Assembly (NCBI RefSeq): GCF_027257935.1
Contig: NZ_JANZKW010000001.1
Location: forward strand, 1 to 64,000
Length of the DNA stretch: 64,000 nt
Direction: 5' to 3'
DNA from: Chitinimonas sp. BJYL2
GTDB lineage: Bacteria; Pseudomonadota; Gammaproteobacteria; Burkholderiales; Chitinimonadaceae
Both the position numbers and the translations under genes were made by a program. Below, in pieces: positions 35,611 to 44,708 of the stretch; within the stretch, counting starts at the first letter, position 1, and every line of letters starts with the position of its first letter. The notes beneath the pieces were generated by a model, which saw only the letters and a list, made by a program, of their open reading frames with translations, was not told the DNA's origin and did not search any database.

Positions 35611-36819
35611 ATGGCCGGCTTCCGCTATCAGGTACTGGATGCCAATGGCCGCGCCAGCGAGGGCGTGATCGAGGCGGATAACGCCAAGCTGGCCCGTGCC
35701 AGCCTGCGCGATCAAGGCTTGTGGGTTGTAGAGCTCGGCGAGCTGGCGGCGGCCGACGCGGCTGGCAAGGCGCGTAGCCGCACCGGCATCGGTGCCGCCG
35801 AGCTATCGCTGATCACCCGTCAGTTTGCCACCTTGCTGGATGCGGGCCTGACCATTGAGCGCGCACTCACCGTGCTGATCGAACAAACCGAAAACCCGCG
35901 CAGCCGCGATGTGCTGGCCGGTGTGCGCAGCGAGGTGCTGGCCGGCGCGCCCGTCAGCGTGGCGCTGAATCGGCATCCACGGGTGTTTCCCGAGTTGTAT
36001 CGCACCATCGTCCGGGCAGGCGAGGAGTCGGGCAAGGCGGCGGGGGTGATGGGTCGCTTGGCCGACTATATGGAAGCCCGCCGGGCGCTCACGTCCAAGG
36101 TCACGCTGGCTTTTGTGTACCCTGCCGTGGTGCTGTCGGTGTCGCTGCTGGTCATTGTGGGCATGCTCTGGTGGGTCGTGCCGCAGATGGTGGGCGTGTT
36201 CCAGAGTGCCAAGCAGGAGCTACCTTTCCTGACCCGTGCGCTGCTCGCGATATCCAGCGGTATCCGGGAGTACGGTATCTGGGGCGCCGCTGCAATGGGT
36301 GGCGCGGTGATTGCCTTCCAGCGCGCGCTACGCCTGCCCGCATTCCGCCAGCGCGTCGATGGCCTGCTGTTGCGCCTGCCCCTGTTTGGCCGTCTGAACC
36401 GGGCTGGCAATACCGCGCGGCTTGCCAGCACGCTATCGATTCTGGTGGGCAGCGGCGTACCGTTGCTCAAGGCCATGGAAGCCGCGGCCGGCGTGGTGCA
36501 GAACGGCGTGCTGCGCGAGGCGGTGCTGTCGGCATCGCGCGATGTGCGCGAAGGTGCAACCTTGTCGCGCGCACTGGAGCGGCAGAAGCTGTTCCCGCCC
36601 GTACTCGTGCATCTGATCGCCAGCGGTGAAGCCACCGGCCGGCTGGATGCCATGCTGGATCGTGCGGCGCAGCAGCAAACCGGCGAGCTCGAACAGCGCG
36701 TCGCCACGTTCACCAGCCTGCTCGGCCCGATGATGGTGCTGCTGATGGGTGTGGCCGTGCTGTTGATCGTGCTGGCTATCCTGTTACCCGTATTTGAAAT
36801 GAACCAGCTCGTACGATGA
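35611..36819 (+). CDS. gspF: Type II secretion inner-membrane platform protein GspF
   Basis: A 402-residue platform protein. It has a short soluble N-terminus (MAGFRYQVLDANGRASEG) and two T2SSF domains, each with a conserved helical core (e.g. LITRQFATLLDAGLTIERAL and RLASTLSILVGSGVPLL) plus three membrane segments near residues 165-190, 215-235 and 370-395. It forms the inner-membrane assembly platform with GspE, L and M. The stop overlaps the next gene by four bases. First T2SS gene of the plus-strand locus. Confidence 0.95.
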   Translation: MAGFRYQVLDANGRASEGVIEADNAKLARASLRDQGLWVVELGELAAADAAGKARSRTGIGAAELSLITRQFATLLDAGLTIERALTVLIEQTENPRSRDVLAGVRSEVLAGAPVSVALNRHPRVFPELYRTIVRAGEESGKAAGVMGRLADYMEARRALTSKVTLAFVYPAVVLSVSLLVIVGMLWWVVPQMVGVFQSAKQELPFLTRALLAISSGIREYGIWGAAAMGGAVIAFQRALRLPAFRQRVDGLLLRLPLFGRLNRAGNTARLASTLSILVGSGVPLLKAMEAAAGVVQNGVLREAVLSASRDVREGATLSRALERQKLFPPVLVHLIASGEATGRLDAMLDRAAQQQTGELEQRVATFTSLLGPMMVLLMGVAVLLIVLAILLPVFEMNQLVR

Positions 36820-37166
36820 TGGCCCAAGATTGCGATACCACCGTTGCCACCCTGCGTGCCCAGGTCGCCGCCTTTGTCGCCGCGCGCGACTGGCAGCAGT
36901 TCCATAGCGGCAAGAATCTGGCCATGAGCATCGCCATCGAGGCGGCCGAGCTGATGGAGCACTTCCAGTGGGCACCGCCCGCTGACGGCACCATCAACAA
37001 GGCCGAAGTCGCCGAGGAGCTGGCCGATGTGCTGATTTATGCGATGTCGTTTGCCAACACGCTCGATATCGACATCAGTGCCGCCATCACCGCCAAGCTC
37101 GCCAAGAACGAAACCCGTTTCCCGGTGCCCGCCGGCACCCTTCCCCACCCGGAGTCTTCACGATGA
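36816..37166 (+). CDS. MazG-like nucleotide pyrophosphohydrolase, inside the gsp operon
   Basis: A 116-residue all-alpha NTP pyrophosphohydrolase of the MazG/RS21-C6 (dCTPase) type. [11 protein letters not shown] and [19 protein letters not shown] carry the ExxE...ExxD metal-binding residues. It hydrolyses (d)NTPs to monophosphates and is cytosolic. Its start overlaps the gspF stop and its own end overlaps the gspG start by four bases, so it is expressed with the secretion genes. A housekeeping enzyme embedded in a secretion operon is unusual; function there is unknown. Confidence 0.88.
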   Translation: MMAQDCDTTVATLRAQVAAFVAARDWQQFHSGKNLAMSIAIEAAELMEHFQWAPPADGTINKAEVAEELADVLIYAMSFANTLDIDISAAITAKLAKNETRFPVPAGTLPHPESSR

Positions 37167-37588
37167 AGCAAAGCAGCCGTCAACGCGGTTTCACCCTGAT
37201 CGAGATTCTTGTCGTGATCGCCATTCTCGCCATCTTGGGCGCACTAGTGGTCCCCAAGATCATGAGCCGTCCCGACGAGGCCCGCGTGGTCGCTGCGCGC
37301 CACGATGTGCAGGCTGTGGTGCAGGCGCTCAAGCTCTACAAGCTTGATAACGGCGTTTACCCCAGCACCGAACAGGGCCTCAAGGCGCTGGTCGAGAAGC
37401 CCACCAGCGGTACGATTCCCGGCAACTGGAAAGCCTATCTGGACAAACTGCCCCGCGACCCCTGGGGCCGCGATTATCTGTACCTGAACCCCGGCATCAA
37501 GGGCGAGATCGATGTGCTGAGCTACGGTGCCAATGGCCAGGCCGGCGGCGAAGGATTTGATGCCGATATCGGTTCATGGATGCTGTGA
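37163..37588 (+). CDS. gspG: Major pseudopilin GspG
   Basis: A 141-residue pseudopilin. Leader MKQSSRQRG precedes [20 protein letters not shown], with prepilin peptidase cleavage between G and F and the conserved Glu5. The C-terminal domain has the GspG pattern [32 protein letters not shown] and [23 protein letters not shown] with calcium-binding acidic residues. It polymerises into the pseudopilus that pushes exoproteins. Start overlaps the MazG-like gene. Confidence 0.97.
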   Translation: MKQSSRQRGFTLIEILVVIAILAILGALVVPKIMSRPDEARVVAARHDVQAVVQALKLYKLDNGVYPSTEQGLKALVEKPTSGTIPGNWKAYLDKLPRDPWGRDYLYLNPGIKGEIDVLSYGANGQAGGEGFDADIGSWML

Positions 37589-37655
37589 AGTCATAACGGT
37601 GAGCCTGCACGCCCGTCTGGGTCATGAGAGAAATACGGCCTGCCTGCGTTCCTGT

Positions 37656-38165
37656 ATGGGTCACAGGCAGACCGGCTCATTCCGGCATGGCGCTGGCTTC
37701 ACGCTGATTGAAATCCTGGTGGTGATGGTCATCGTGGGCATCATCGTCACGCTGGCGGCGGTGCGCTTTGGCGGCAGTGATCAGGACGCCCTGATCCGCG
37801 AGGCCGAGCGGCTATCGCTATTGCTGGAGGCCGCGCGTGACGAGGCAATCGCCACGGGCACCACGCTCGGTTTTGATGCCGAGGATCAGCAGTATCGCTT
37901 CTGGCAACAAGGGCAGGACTATACCTGGCAGCCGCTGTCCGGCAACGACACCCTGCGACCACGCGAGCTGCCGGTACCTGTTCGCCTTGGCGATATCAGG
38001 GTGAACCGCCAGCCCTTGGTGGCGGGACAGAAGGTGGTTTTCACCCCGTCTGGCGTCAACGCCCCATTCGAGTTCACGATCAGTGCAGGTGCCGAACTAC
38101 GCAGGTTGAGTGCGGATGCGCTGGGCCGTGTCGCCGTGGCGGCGCCCGGGGTATCGGCACCATGA
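37656..38165 (+). CDS. gspH: Minor pseudopilin GspH
   Basis: About 170 residues. Leader MGHRQTGSFRHGAG precedes [20 protein letters not shown], with Glu5 intact. The rest shows the minor-pseudopilin GspH pattern (RFGGSDQDALIREAERLSLL, AIATGTTLGFDAEDQQYRFW). The start is uncertain: ATG 37656 gives a standard prepilin leader, whereas the frame extends upstream to GTG 37599. Neither has a strong ribosome site. Confidence 0.88.
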   Translation: MGHRQTGSFRHGAGFTLIEILVVMVIVGIIVTLAAVRFGGSDQDALIREAERLSLLLEAARDEAIATGTTLGFDAEDQQYRFWQQGQDYTWQPLSGNDTLRPRELPVPVRLGDIRVNRQPLVAGQKVVFTPSGVNAPFEFTISAGAELRRLSADALGRVAVAAPGVSAP

Positions 38166-38530
38166 GACGGGCCGGCTTCACCCTGATCGAGGTGCTGGTC
38201 GCGCTGGCGGTGCTGGCCATCGCCCTCACGGCCTCGGTACGGGCAACCCTGGTAGTCAGCGACGGGTCCTTGTCTTTGCGTCGCCATCTGGCTGGTGGCT
38301 GGGTGGCCCAGAATCGGCTGAACGAACACATCGCGCTGGGCCGGTTCCCGGATACCGGCATGAGCGAAGGTCAGACCCGGCAGGCGGGCATGGATTTCAG
38401 CTGGCGTGAAACGGTGTCCGAAACGCCCAATAAAGCATTCCGGCGCGTGGAAGTGCGCGTTTTCTCTCAGCAGGACAGCACCCATGCGGATGCCATCCTC
38501 ATCGGTTACATCGCTAATGTATCGCGCTGA
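38162..38530 (+). CDS. gspI: Minor pseudopilin GspI
   Basis: A 122-residue minor pseudopilin. MRRAG precedes FTLIEVLVALAVLAIALTAS with Glu5. The C-terminal part (WVAQNRLNEHIALGRFPDTG and the RRVEVRVFSQ strand) matches GspI. It forms the pseudopilus tip with H, J and K. Overlaps the gspH stop by four bases and the gspJ start by 14. Confidence 0.94.
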   Translation: MRRAGFTLIEVLVALAVLAIALTASVRATLVVSDGSLSLRRHLAGGWVAQNRLNEHIALGRFPDTGMSEGQTRQAGMDFSWRETVSETPNKAFRRVEVRVFSQQDSTHADAILIGYIANVSR

Positions 38531-39122
38531 GTGCCGGTCTACCCATCGCCTGCGCATCAGCGGTTTTACCCTGATCGAGATCCTCGTCGCTTTGGCGGTG
38601 TTCAGTGTGCTGGCCATCATCTCTTACCAAGGTGTGGCACGCATGGCCGTCGCCAAGCAGGTGATGGACGCGGACAACCGCAAATGGCGCGAGCTGACCG
38701 TAGCGCTGGCTCGTTTCGAGGAAGATTTCTCGCAAGTGGCGGACCGCGCCTGGCGCGATGAAGGCGGCACCTTGCGTAGTGCCGTACGGGGCGGGCCCGG
38801 CACACAGGATGCCAATGGTGCGCAACTCGAACTGGTCCGCTACGACGGCGGACGCCTGACCCACCTGGGCTATCGCCAGCGCGATGGCAAGCTGGAGCTG
38901 CTGATCTGGGACGCGCTCGATCTCGCGCCGCGCAGCGCCCCGACCGCGTTGGCATTGCTGGAGGGCGTGGATGCCCTGTCCTTGCGGTTTCTGGACCGCA
39001 GTGGTCAGTGGTATCTTGCCTGGCCACAAGGCCAGCAGGCCGCACAAACACCACGGGCTGTCGAAATCAAACTCACCCTGACCGGTGGTGACACCATCAC
39101 CCGGCTGTTCGTGCTGCCATGA
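38517..39122 (+). CDS. gspJ: Minor pseudopilin GspJ
   Basis: A 201-residue minor pseudopilin. MYRAECRSTHRLRISG precedes [20 protein letters not shown], with Glu5. RKWRELTVALARFEEDFSQV and the WxLDLAPRS/PTALALLEGVDALSLRF region are typical of GspJ. Start ATG 38517 lies within the 3' end of gspI; the upstream extension of the frame is a chance overlap. It joins GspI and GspK at the pseudopilus tip. Confidence 0.93.
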   Translation: MYRAECRSTHRLRISGFTLIEILVALAVFSVLAIISYQGVARMAVAKQVMDADNRKWRELTVALARFEEDFSQVADRAWRDEGGTLRSAVRGGPGTQDANGAQLELVRYDGGRLTHLGYRQRDGKLELLIWDALDLAPRSAPTALALLEGVDALSLRFLDRSGQWYLAWPQGQQAAQTPRAVEIKLTLTGGDTITRLFVLP

Positions 39123-40048
39123 AACGCCTGTACCCGACCCAATCCGGCATCGCCATTGTGACGGCCGTCGCCGTGGCGGCACTGGTCGCCGCACTGGCCG
39201 GCATGATTGCCTTCCGGCATACCCTGTGGCTACGTCAGGTCGAGAACCAGCAGGATCTGGCACAGGCGCGCAATGTAGCCAACGCCGCCATCGACCTGAG
39301 CCGCCTGACGCTGCAGGCCGATTCGCGCCAGAACCGGATCGACCATGCGCAGGAAACCTGGGCCATTCCGATTCCCAATCTGCCCGTGGAACAAGGCAAC
39401 GCCGGTGGCCGCATTCTCGATGTGCAAGGCCGCTTCAATCTCAACAACCTGATTCGCAATGGCGCCGTCAGCACCACCGACCTGGAAGCCTTTCAGCGCC
39501 TGCTCGGCAAAGCGGGCCTGAGCCCGGATCTGGCCAATGCCGTACTCGACTGGATGGATGCCGATAGCGAAACGCGCTATCCCGGCGGTGCCGAGGACCG
39601 GGAGTATCTGGCGCAGAACCCGGCCTACCGCACCGCCAACCGGCCACTGTTCGATATCGGCGAGCTGGCGCAGATACGGGGATTCACCCCGGATGGCTTG
39701 CGACGCCTGCAGGCTGAACTGACCGCCCTGCCTGTCGCCACGCCTATCAATGTCAACTTTGCCTCGGCCGATACCCTGATGGCGATCCTGCCCGGGCTGA
39801 GTGATGGCGATGCAGCGGCTATCGTGCGCCAGCGCGAATCACGTCCCTACCAGAGCGAAGGCGAATTCAAGGCGATGCTGCCAGACAGCATCGCCGGGCT
39901 GGCCACACCGGAGCGAGTGGGGATGGAGTCTCGCTATCTGCTCAGCGAGGTCGATGCCCGTTTCGGCCGGGTGACCGTGTCCTATCGGGCACTGCTGGAG
40001 CGCAATGGTGACCAGGTGCCGCGCATCGTCTGGATACGCCGTCGCTAA
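39119..40048 (+). CDS. gspK: Minor pseudopilin GspK
   Basis: A 309-residue protein with an N-terminal hydrophobic segment after SG (IAIVTAVAVAALVAALAGM) that lacks Glu5, as expected for GspK. Recognisable blocks are DVQGRFNLNNLI, LLGKAGLSPDLANAVLDWMD, and GGAEDREYLAQNP, with INVNFASADTLMAILPGL (GspK domain). It caps the pseudopilus. Last secretion gene of this locus; no gspL or gspM follow within 70 bases or the rest of the window. Confidence 0.95.
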   Translation: MKRLYPTQSGIAIVTAVAVAALVAALAGMIAFRHTLWLRQVENQQDLAQARNVANAAIDLSRLTLQADSRQNRIDHAQETWAIPIPNLPVEQGNAGGRILDVQGRFNLNNLIRNGAVSTTDLEAFQRLLGKAGLSPDLANAVLDWMDADSETRYPGGAEDREYLAQNPAYRTANRPLFDIGELAQIRGFTPDGLRRLQAELTALPVATPINVNFASADTLMAILPGLSDGDAAAIVRQRESRPYQSEGEFKAMLPDSIAGLATPERVGMESRYLLSEVDARFGRVTVSYRALLERNGDQVPRIVWIRRR

Positions 40049-40121
40049 GCACAGCCCCGGTTTGGCGTTTGCCGGCTTGTCCGCTAGAGTCGTGGCTGGT
40101 GAATGGAAAGGGTAATCCCGA

Positions 40122-40886
40122 ATGGCTCGCCATACCGCAGGCCACCTGATTGCACCCCTGCTCGGTTACGTGCTGATGCTGCTGGCCACGGGCCCGGTGC
40201 ACGCTGCTGCCACCCCGTCAGCAAGCCTGCCGGTACTGCACGTCGTGGGCGATCACGCGCCGCCCTTCCGCATCATGGAGGGCAACCAGTGCACCGGTAT
40301 GTACTGCGAAGTCATGCAACTGCTTGCCCAGCGCGCCGGTTATGCCCTGCAGTTCAGCAATGTGCCGCCCAAGCGCGCCCTGAAGATGATGGAATTGGGG
40401 GAGGCGGACATCATGTTGGGGCCTAACCGCATTCCGGCACGCGAACACTATCTGCATTTCATGGTGGCGAGCTTCCCGCCGGCCAACAAGGCCTTCTACG
40501 TGCGGCCAGGCGGTCCTGCGATCAACGGCTACGAAGACCTCAACGGACTCACCATTTCTGTCGAAGCAGGCAAGGTCTTTTTTGAGCCGTTTGATTCCGA
40601 CAGACAGCTGAAACGTGACCCGGTTACCGATTCACTCACCGCCCTGCGCAAGGCCGCCACGGGCCGAAGTGATGCGGCCTTGCTGCCCGAGTTCGAGGGG
40701 GACTGGTTGATACGCCGCAATGGCCTGAACCTGGACAAGGCGGCATGGCGCGTACCGGGACGCGTCTCGCATATCGCGTTCTCGCGCGCGTCCCCCAAAC
40801 ACGCTGCTATCGAGCCGCTTGAAGCGGCTTTTGCAGAGATGGCGCGCGATGGCAGCCTCAAGGCCATCATCAGCCGCTACCAGTAA
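40122..40886 (+). CDS. Periplasmic solute-binding protein (SBP_bac_3 family)
   Basis: A 254-residue protein with a signal peptide (ending ...VHA) and a bacterial solute-binding domain 3: DHAPPFRIMEGNQCTGMYCEVMQLL, FSNVPPKRALKMMELGEAD, LGPNRIPAREHYLHFM, and a C-terminal SHIAFSRASPKHAAIEPLEAAF. Two nearby cysteines (CTGMYC) may form a disulfide. No permease genes adjoin it, so it may feed a transporter elsewhere or act as a sensor input. Substrate unknown. It begins 73 bases after gspK. Confidence 0.82.
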   Translation: MARHTAGHLIAPLLGYVLMLLATGPVHAAATPSASLPVLHVVGDHAPPFRIMEGNQCTGMYCEVMQLLAQRAGYALQFSNVPPKRALKMMELGEADIMLGPNRIPAREHYLHFMVASFPPANKAFYVRPGGPAINGYEDLNGLTISVEAGKVFFEPFDSDRQLKRDPVTDSLTALRKAATGRSDAALLPEFEGDWLIRRNGLNLDKAAWRVPGRVSHIAFSRASPKHAAIEPLEAAFAEMARDGSLKAIISRYQ

Positions 40887-40895
40887 GTGCCTGGC

Positions 40896-42260
40896 TCAGA
40901 ACGGCAGATCCTTGCCCAGCTCACGGGCCAGCAAGCGGCGGAAGGTGGCCTGTATCCGCTTGAGTGCCTTGCTGTCATCGCCCTCGAACCGCAATACCAG
41001 TACGGGCGTGGTATTGGATGCCCGCAGCAAGCCGAACCCGTCCTCATATTCCACCCGCAAACCATCCAGCGTGACCAGTTCGGCCTCGGGAAAGCTTGCG
41101 CTCTTTTGCAAGCGGGCAATCAGCGCATGGGCGTCGCCCTCGGCCATCGGGATCTGGATTTCGGGTGTGCTGACCCCCTGAGGCAAGGCATTGAGCAAGG
41201 CGCTGGCATCTTCAACCTGGGACAGGATTTCCAGCAGCCGCGCACCGGCGTAAACCCCATCATCAAAGCCGAACCATCGCTCGGCGAAGAACAGATGGCC
41301 CGATAACTCGCCGCCAACCAACGCACCGGTTTCCTTCATCTTGGCCTTCATATAACTGTGGCCAGTACGCGCCATCACCGCCTTGCCCTTGTGGGCCTTG
41401 ACCCAGGGAGCCACCAGGCGGCTCGATTTGACGTCGTACACCACCTTGCCGCCCGGCTCGCGGCCCAAGGCATCGGCGGCAAACGCCATCAGCAAGCGAT
41501 CGGGGTAAATGATGTTGCCGTCCTTGGTCACCACACCCAGTCGGTCGGCATCGCCATCAAAAGCAAAGCCGACTTCGGCATCCGTCATGGCGAGCGCCTG
41601 CGTCAGTTCTGCCAGATTCTCCGGCCTCGCCGGGTCGGGGTGGTGATTGGGGAAGCGGCCGTCGGGTACGCAATTGAGCTCGCGCACGCGGCAACCGAGC
41701 CGCCGGTACAGCACCGGCGCAAGCAAACCGCCGACACCGTTGCCCGCATCCACCACCAGGCTGATCCGCCGCTGCAGTGTCAGATCGCCGACAATGTGCC
41801 GGTAGTAGGCCTCACGCACATCAGCGCTACTGTAAGTACCCGCACCTTGGGCAAACTCGGCAGCCTCGATACGCGCACGCAGGGCCTGGATGGCATCGCC
41901 CGCCAGGGTTTCGCCCGCCAGCATGATCTTGATGCCGTTGTACTCGGGCGGATTATGACTACCCGTCACCATCACGCCCGATAGCGTCTGCAGATGGTGG
42001 GCGGCAAACCACACCAGCGGCGTAGTGACCACGCCGGTATCGATCACGGCTGTCCCGGTTTCCCGTAAACCGGCGATCAGGGCCTCGGTGAGTGCCGGGC
42101 TGGACAAGCGGGCATCGCGGCCAACCACAACACGGGTCTGCTGCCGGGCCACCGCCTCGCTGCCGATGGCACGGCCAATCAACCGGGCGGCATCAACCGT
42201 GAGGGTTTCGCCCACGATGCCGCGTATGTCGTAGGCCTTGAACAACTGGGGAGCAAGCAT
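40896..42260 (-). CDS. Phosphomannomutase/phosphoglucomutase
   Basis: A 454-residue alpha-D-phosphohexomutase of the AlgC/PMM-PGM type. Catalytic serine loop TGSHNPPEYNGIK, metal loop DGDADR (residues near 245), sugar-binding GELSGHLFF and the phosphate-binding C-terminal RASNTTPVLVLRFE are all present. It interconverts mannose/glucose 1- and 6-phosphates for nucleotide sugar, LPS or exopolysaccharide synthesis. Start ATG 42260 (MLAPQLFKAYDIRG); an upstream in-frame ATG would add 23 atypical residues. Confidence 0.95.
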   Translation of the reverse strand: MLAPQLFKAYDIRGIVGETLTVDAARLIGRAIGSEAVARQQTRVVVGRDARLSSPALTEALIAGLRETGTAVIDTGVVTTPLVWFAAHHLQTLSGVMVTGSHNPPEYNGIKIMLAGETLAGDAIQALRARIEAAEFAQGAGTYSSADVREAYYRHIVGDLTLQRRISLVVDAGNGVGGLLAPVLYRRLGCRVRELNCVPDGRFPNHHPDPARPENLAELTQALAMTDAEVGFAFDGDADRLGVVTKDGNIIYPDRLLMAFAADALGREPGGKVVYDVKSSRLVAPWVKAHKGKAVMARTGHSYMKAKMKETGALVGGELSGHLFFAERWFGFDDGVYAGARLLEILSQVEDASALLNALPQGVSTPEIQIPMAEGDAHALIARLQKSASFPEAELVTLDGLRVEYEDGFGLLRASNTTPVLVLRFEGDDSKALKRIQATFRRLLARELGKDLPF

Positions 42261-42410
42261 CGGGGTTCCCGCTGAGAATCGGTTATCGGGGCATGCATCA
42301 GCTCGGGGGCCGACGCATGGGAGCAGCAAACATCGCAGGACTCACGCCAGGCGGCAAGACCTTGCCACAGGGTGCGATATCGCGCCAAACCAGTTGCTTC
42401 GGCGAGGCGA

Positions 42411-43424
42411 TCACGCTGTGCCTGCAGCGGCCATGCCGTGGTGGGCGGCAAAGAACGGCAGCAGGCAACGCGGCAACCAGTCAATGCGGCCGGGAAACGG
42501 GCCTTCCACAAAACCGACATGGCCGCCCCGTTCGGGCTGGAGCAAGGTCACGGCCGGGCTGACTTCTTGGTGGGTCGGCAAGGCCGATGCCGGCAAGAAA
42601 GGATCATTGCGTGCGTTGATGATCAGTGTGGGTACGGCAATCCTCGTCAACAGGGGCTTGCTGCTGGCGCGGGTCCAATAGTCGAGCACCCCCTTGAACC
42701 CATGCAAGGGTGCAGTCACCCTGTCATCAAAGTCCCGGAAGGTGCGGGCAGCCCGGATCTGCTCGGTCGAGACACCCAGATAAGCGAGCTCGTCGGCAAA
42801 GGCCGCGAGCTGGGTCAGTGTCTTGGGCCGAAGGGTGCGCAGGAACTCGCGTGTGTACACCCATTTATTGAATCCGCGATCCAGTACCCTGCCCGCCGCC
42901 AGCAAATCCAGTGGTGCCGAGATCACCGCAGCACTATTGATCAGCGACAGCGCAGCCTCACCCTGCTCACCCAGCCACTTGGCCAGCGCATTACCGCCCA
43001 GGGAAACCCCAGCCACAAAGACAGGGCCGGCAACAGTGGCACGTACGCGGCGCACTATCCAGTCGACTTCGGCGGAATCCCCCGCGTGATAGGCGCGCGG
43101 TTTGCGGTTGGGATGGCCGCCGCAGCCCCTGAAGTGCACCACGGCACCTCGCCAGCCCTGTTGGCGCGCAGCCCGCATCAGCGCCACCGCGTAATGACTG
43201 TTGGCGCTGCCCTCAAGTCCATGGAAATGAATCAATACCGGCGCGTCCTCCGGGGCATCGGTCACCAGCCAATCCACCGCGATCTCGTCGCCATCGGGGG
43301 TGTCCCACACTGCGCGCTGATAAGGCGGTGGCGGACGCTTCAGCATCAAGGCCGGGTAGATGGTTTCCAGATGGGCGCCAGGCAACCAGTTCGGAGCGTG
43401 ATAGGTGGGCAGTTCGTGCGGCAT
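42411..43424 (-). CDS. YheT-family alpha/beta hydrolase
   Basis: A 337-residue alpha/beta hydrolase similar to YheT. Catalytic triad candidates: nucleophile Ser in GVSLGGNAL, Asp in INARNDPFLP, and His in RGGHVGFVEG. N-terminal WLPGAHLETIYPAL and VVHFRGCGGHPNRKPRAYHAGD are diagnostic. Probable esterase, substrate unknown. It is upstream of, and in the same direction as, the phosphohexomutase gene with a 150-base gap. Confidence 0.92.
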   Translation of the reverse strand: MPHELPTYHAPNWLPGAHLETIYPALMLKRPPPPYQRAVWDTPDGDEIAVDWLVTDAPEDAPVLIHFHGLEGSANSHYAVALMRAARQQGWRGAVVHFRGCGGHPNRKPRAYHAGDSAEVDWIVRRVRATVAGPVFVAGVSLGGNALAKWLGEQGEAALSLINSAAVISAPLDLLAAGRVLDRGFNKWVYTREFLRTLRPKTLTQLAAFADELAYLGVSTEQIRAARTFRDFDDRVTAPLHGFKGVLDYWTRASSKPLLTRIAVPTLIINARNDPFLPASALPTHQEVSPAVTLLQPERGGHVGFVEGPFPGRIDWLPRCLLPFFAAHHGMAAAGTA

Positions 43425-43459
43425 GGTGCGATTCTAGCCTGTTGCGCAGGCGTGCCGGC

Positions 43460-43506
43460 TTGAGTCTGCAATTGCAATCCATTAAAATGCGAACCATTCT
43501 CAATAT
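43460..43506 (+). promoter_or_regulatory. Sigma70 promoter overlapped by a Fur box, upstream of tonB
   Basis: TTGAGT (43460-43465) and TAAAAT (43483-43488) are separated by 17 bases, a good sigma70 promoter. An imperfect Fur-box dyad, AATGCGAACCATTCTCAAT (43486-43504), overlaps the -10, so the TonB gene is likely repressed by Fur when iron is plentiful. Confidence 0.65.
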
Positions 43507-43523
43507 CAAAATCAGGAAGCATC

Positions 43524-44165
43524 ATGTGGTCGGCACCTGCACAGCCTAAACGTCTCCCCGTGCTGCTGGTCGTGGGTCTCTTGCACCTGGGCCTGCTCCA
43601 GCTGGCCCTGTTGCGCCTGCAGCAAGACCCGGTAAGGCGCGAGCCGGTTCCCCTGATGACCACCCTGATTCTGCCCGCCCCTGTTCCAGAGCCCCAAGCG
43701 GCGCCCGAGCTGCAGCAGCCTCGCCAGACCACACTGGCATTGCCGCGTCGCGACCTTGTGGCCACGCCTGAAATCGACATTGCCCCGGTTACGCAGGTGC
43801 AACTGGCTGTGAGCACATTCAGCGAACCACCCGCACCCAGTCGTATCGAAACCCCGCCGACGCCGCCCAGTCCACCAGCCCCCATCGTGCCACCTCGCAG
43901 TGATGCCGCCCATCTCAACAACCCGCCACCGAGCTACCCGGGGCTATCCCGCAAGCTCGGCGAAGAGGGTCGGGTCATGCTGTTGGTGTTCATCCAGCCC
44001 GACGGCAAGGTCAGCGAAGTACGCCTCAAGCAATCCAGCGGCTTCGAGCGGCTGGATCAAGCCGCCATGGATGCCGTGAAGCGCTGGCGCTATGTGCCCG
44101 CCCGGCAGGGCGATACGGCCATTGCCTTCTGGTATGCCCAGCCGGTGGACTTTGCCTTGAGCTGA
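43524..44165 (+). CDS. TonB-family energy transducer
   Basis: A 213-residue TonB-like protein: N-terminal anchor (LLVVGLLHLGLLQLALL), a Pro-rich periplasmic spacer (about residues 45-135, e.g. PPTPPSPPAPIVPP), and a C-terminal TonB domain with SYPGLSRKLGEEGRVMLL, FIQPDGKVSEVRL and RWRYVPA. It transmits proton-motive energy from ExbBD to outer-membrane receptors for iron or other ligands. No exbB/exbD or receptor adjoins. Fur box upstream supports iron regulation. Confidence 0.9.
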   Translation: MWSAPAQPKRLPVLLVVGLLHLGLLQLALLRLQQDPVRREPVPLMTTLILPAPVPEPQAAPELQQPRQTTLALPRRDLVATPEIDIAPVTQVQLAVSTFSEPPAPSRIETPPTPPSPPAPIVPPRSDAAHLNNPPPSYPGLSRKLGEEGRVMLLVFIQPDGKVSEVRLKQSSGFERLDQAAMDAVKRWRYVPARQGDTAIAFWYAQPVDFALS

Positions 44166-44202
44166 TCGCACTGGCGCGGACAAGCTCGCCAGAACAAAAC
44201 AA

Positions 44203-44234
44203 AAAGCCACGACAGCAATGTCGTGGCTTTATTG
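44203..44234 (+). terminator. Terminator after tonB
   Basis: AAAGCCACGACA / TGTCGTGGCTTT with a GCAA loop. A-rich flank on the left would also serve the minus-strand tRNA operon reading toward it. Confidence 0.8.
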
Positions 44235-44267
44235 ATTCTTCCCGTCATGGGGATGGGGCGCTGTGAC

Positions 44268-44352
44268 TGGTGCCCGGAGCCGGGATCGAACCGGCACAGC
44301 TTGCGCCGAGGGATTTTAAGTCCCTTGTGTCTACCAGTTTCACCATCCGGGC
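44268..44352 (-). tRNA. tRNA-Leu(TAA)
   Basis: 85-nt class II tRNA: GCCCGGA acceptor, anticodon TAA in ACTTAAAATC, long variable arm, encoded ACCA. Last gene of the minus-strand Gly-Gly-Cys-Leu cluster. Confidence 0.95.
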
Positions 44353-44366
44353 GGATGCCATTGAGG

Positions 44367-44440
44367 TGGAGGCGGGTCCCAGAATCGAACTGGGATGGAC
44401 GGATTTGCAATCCGCTGCATAACCATTTTGCTAACCCGCC
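44367..44440 (-). tRNA. tRNA-Cys(GCA)
   Basis: 74 nt: GGCGGGT acceptor, anticodon GCA in ATTGCAAAT, T-arm GTTCGATTC, encoded TCCA. Confidence 0.95.
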
Positions 44441-44492
44441 GTTAGCCACAGACGAAAAAGGGAAAGTCGCGCTTTCCCTTTTTCTTTTGATC

Positions 44493-44568
44493 TGGAGCGG
44501 GAGAAGAGTCTCGAACTCTCGACCTATACCTTGGCAAGGTATCGCTCTACCAACTGAGCTACTCCCGC
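44493..44568 (-). tRNA. tRNA-Gly(GCC), copy 2
   Basis: 76 nt: GCGGGAG acceptor, anticodon GCC in CTTGCCAAG, encoded TCCA. Identical to the copy at 44594-44669. Confidence 0.95.
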
Positions 44569-44593
44569 ATTCACAACACTGTCTGCAAGCAAC

Positions 44594-44669
44594 TGGAGCG
44601 GGAGAAGAGTCTCGAACTCTCGACCTATACCTTGGCAAGGTATCGCTCTACCAACTGAGCTACTCCCGC
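44594..44669 (-). tRNA. tRNA-Gly(GCC), copy 1
   Basis: 76 nt, identical to its neighbour; first gene of the cluster, directly downstream of a strong promoter. Confidence 0.95.
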
Positions 44670-44708
44670 TTCGTGTTTTGCTTGCTTCGTGTGTTACGAA
44701 GAGCCGCC

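Noticed and set aside
42261-42410. Possible gene fragment between the phosphomutase and YheT genes
   Set aside because: Frame continuity here is by chance and neither neighbour lacks its expected end.
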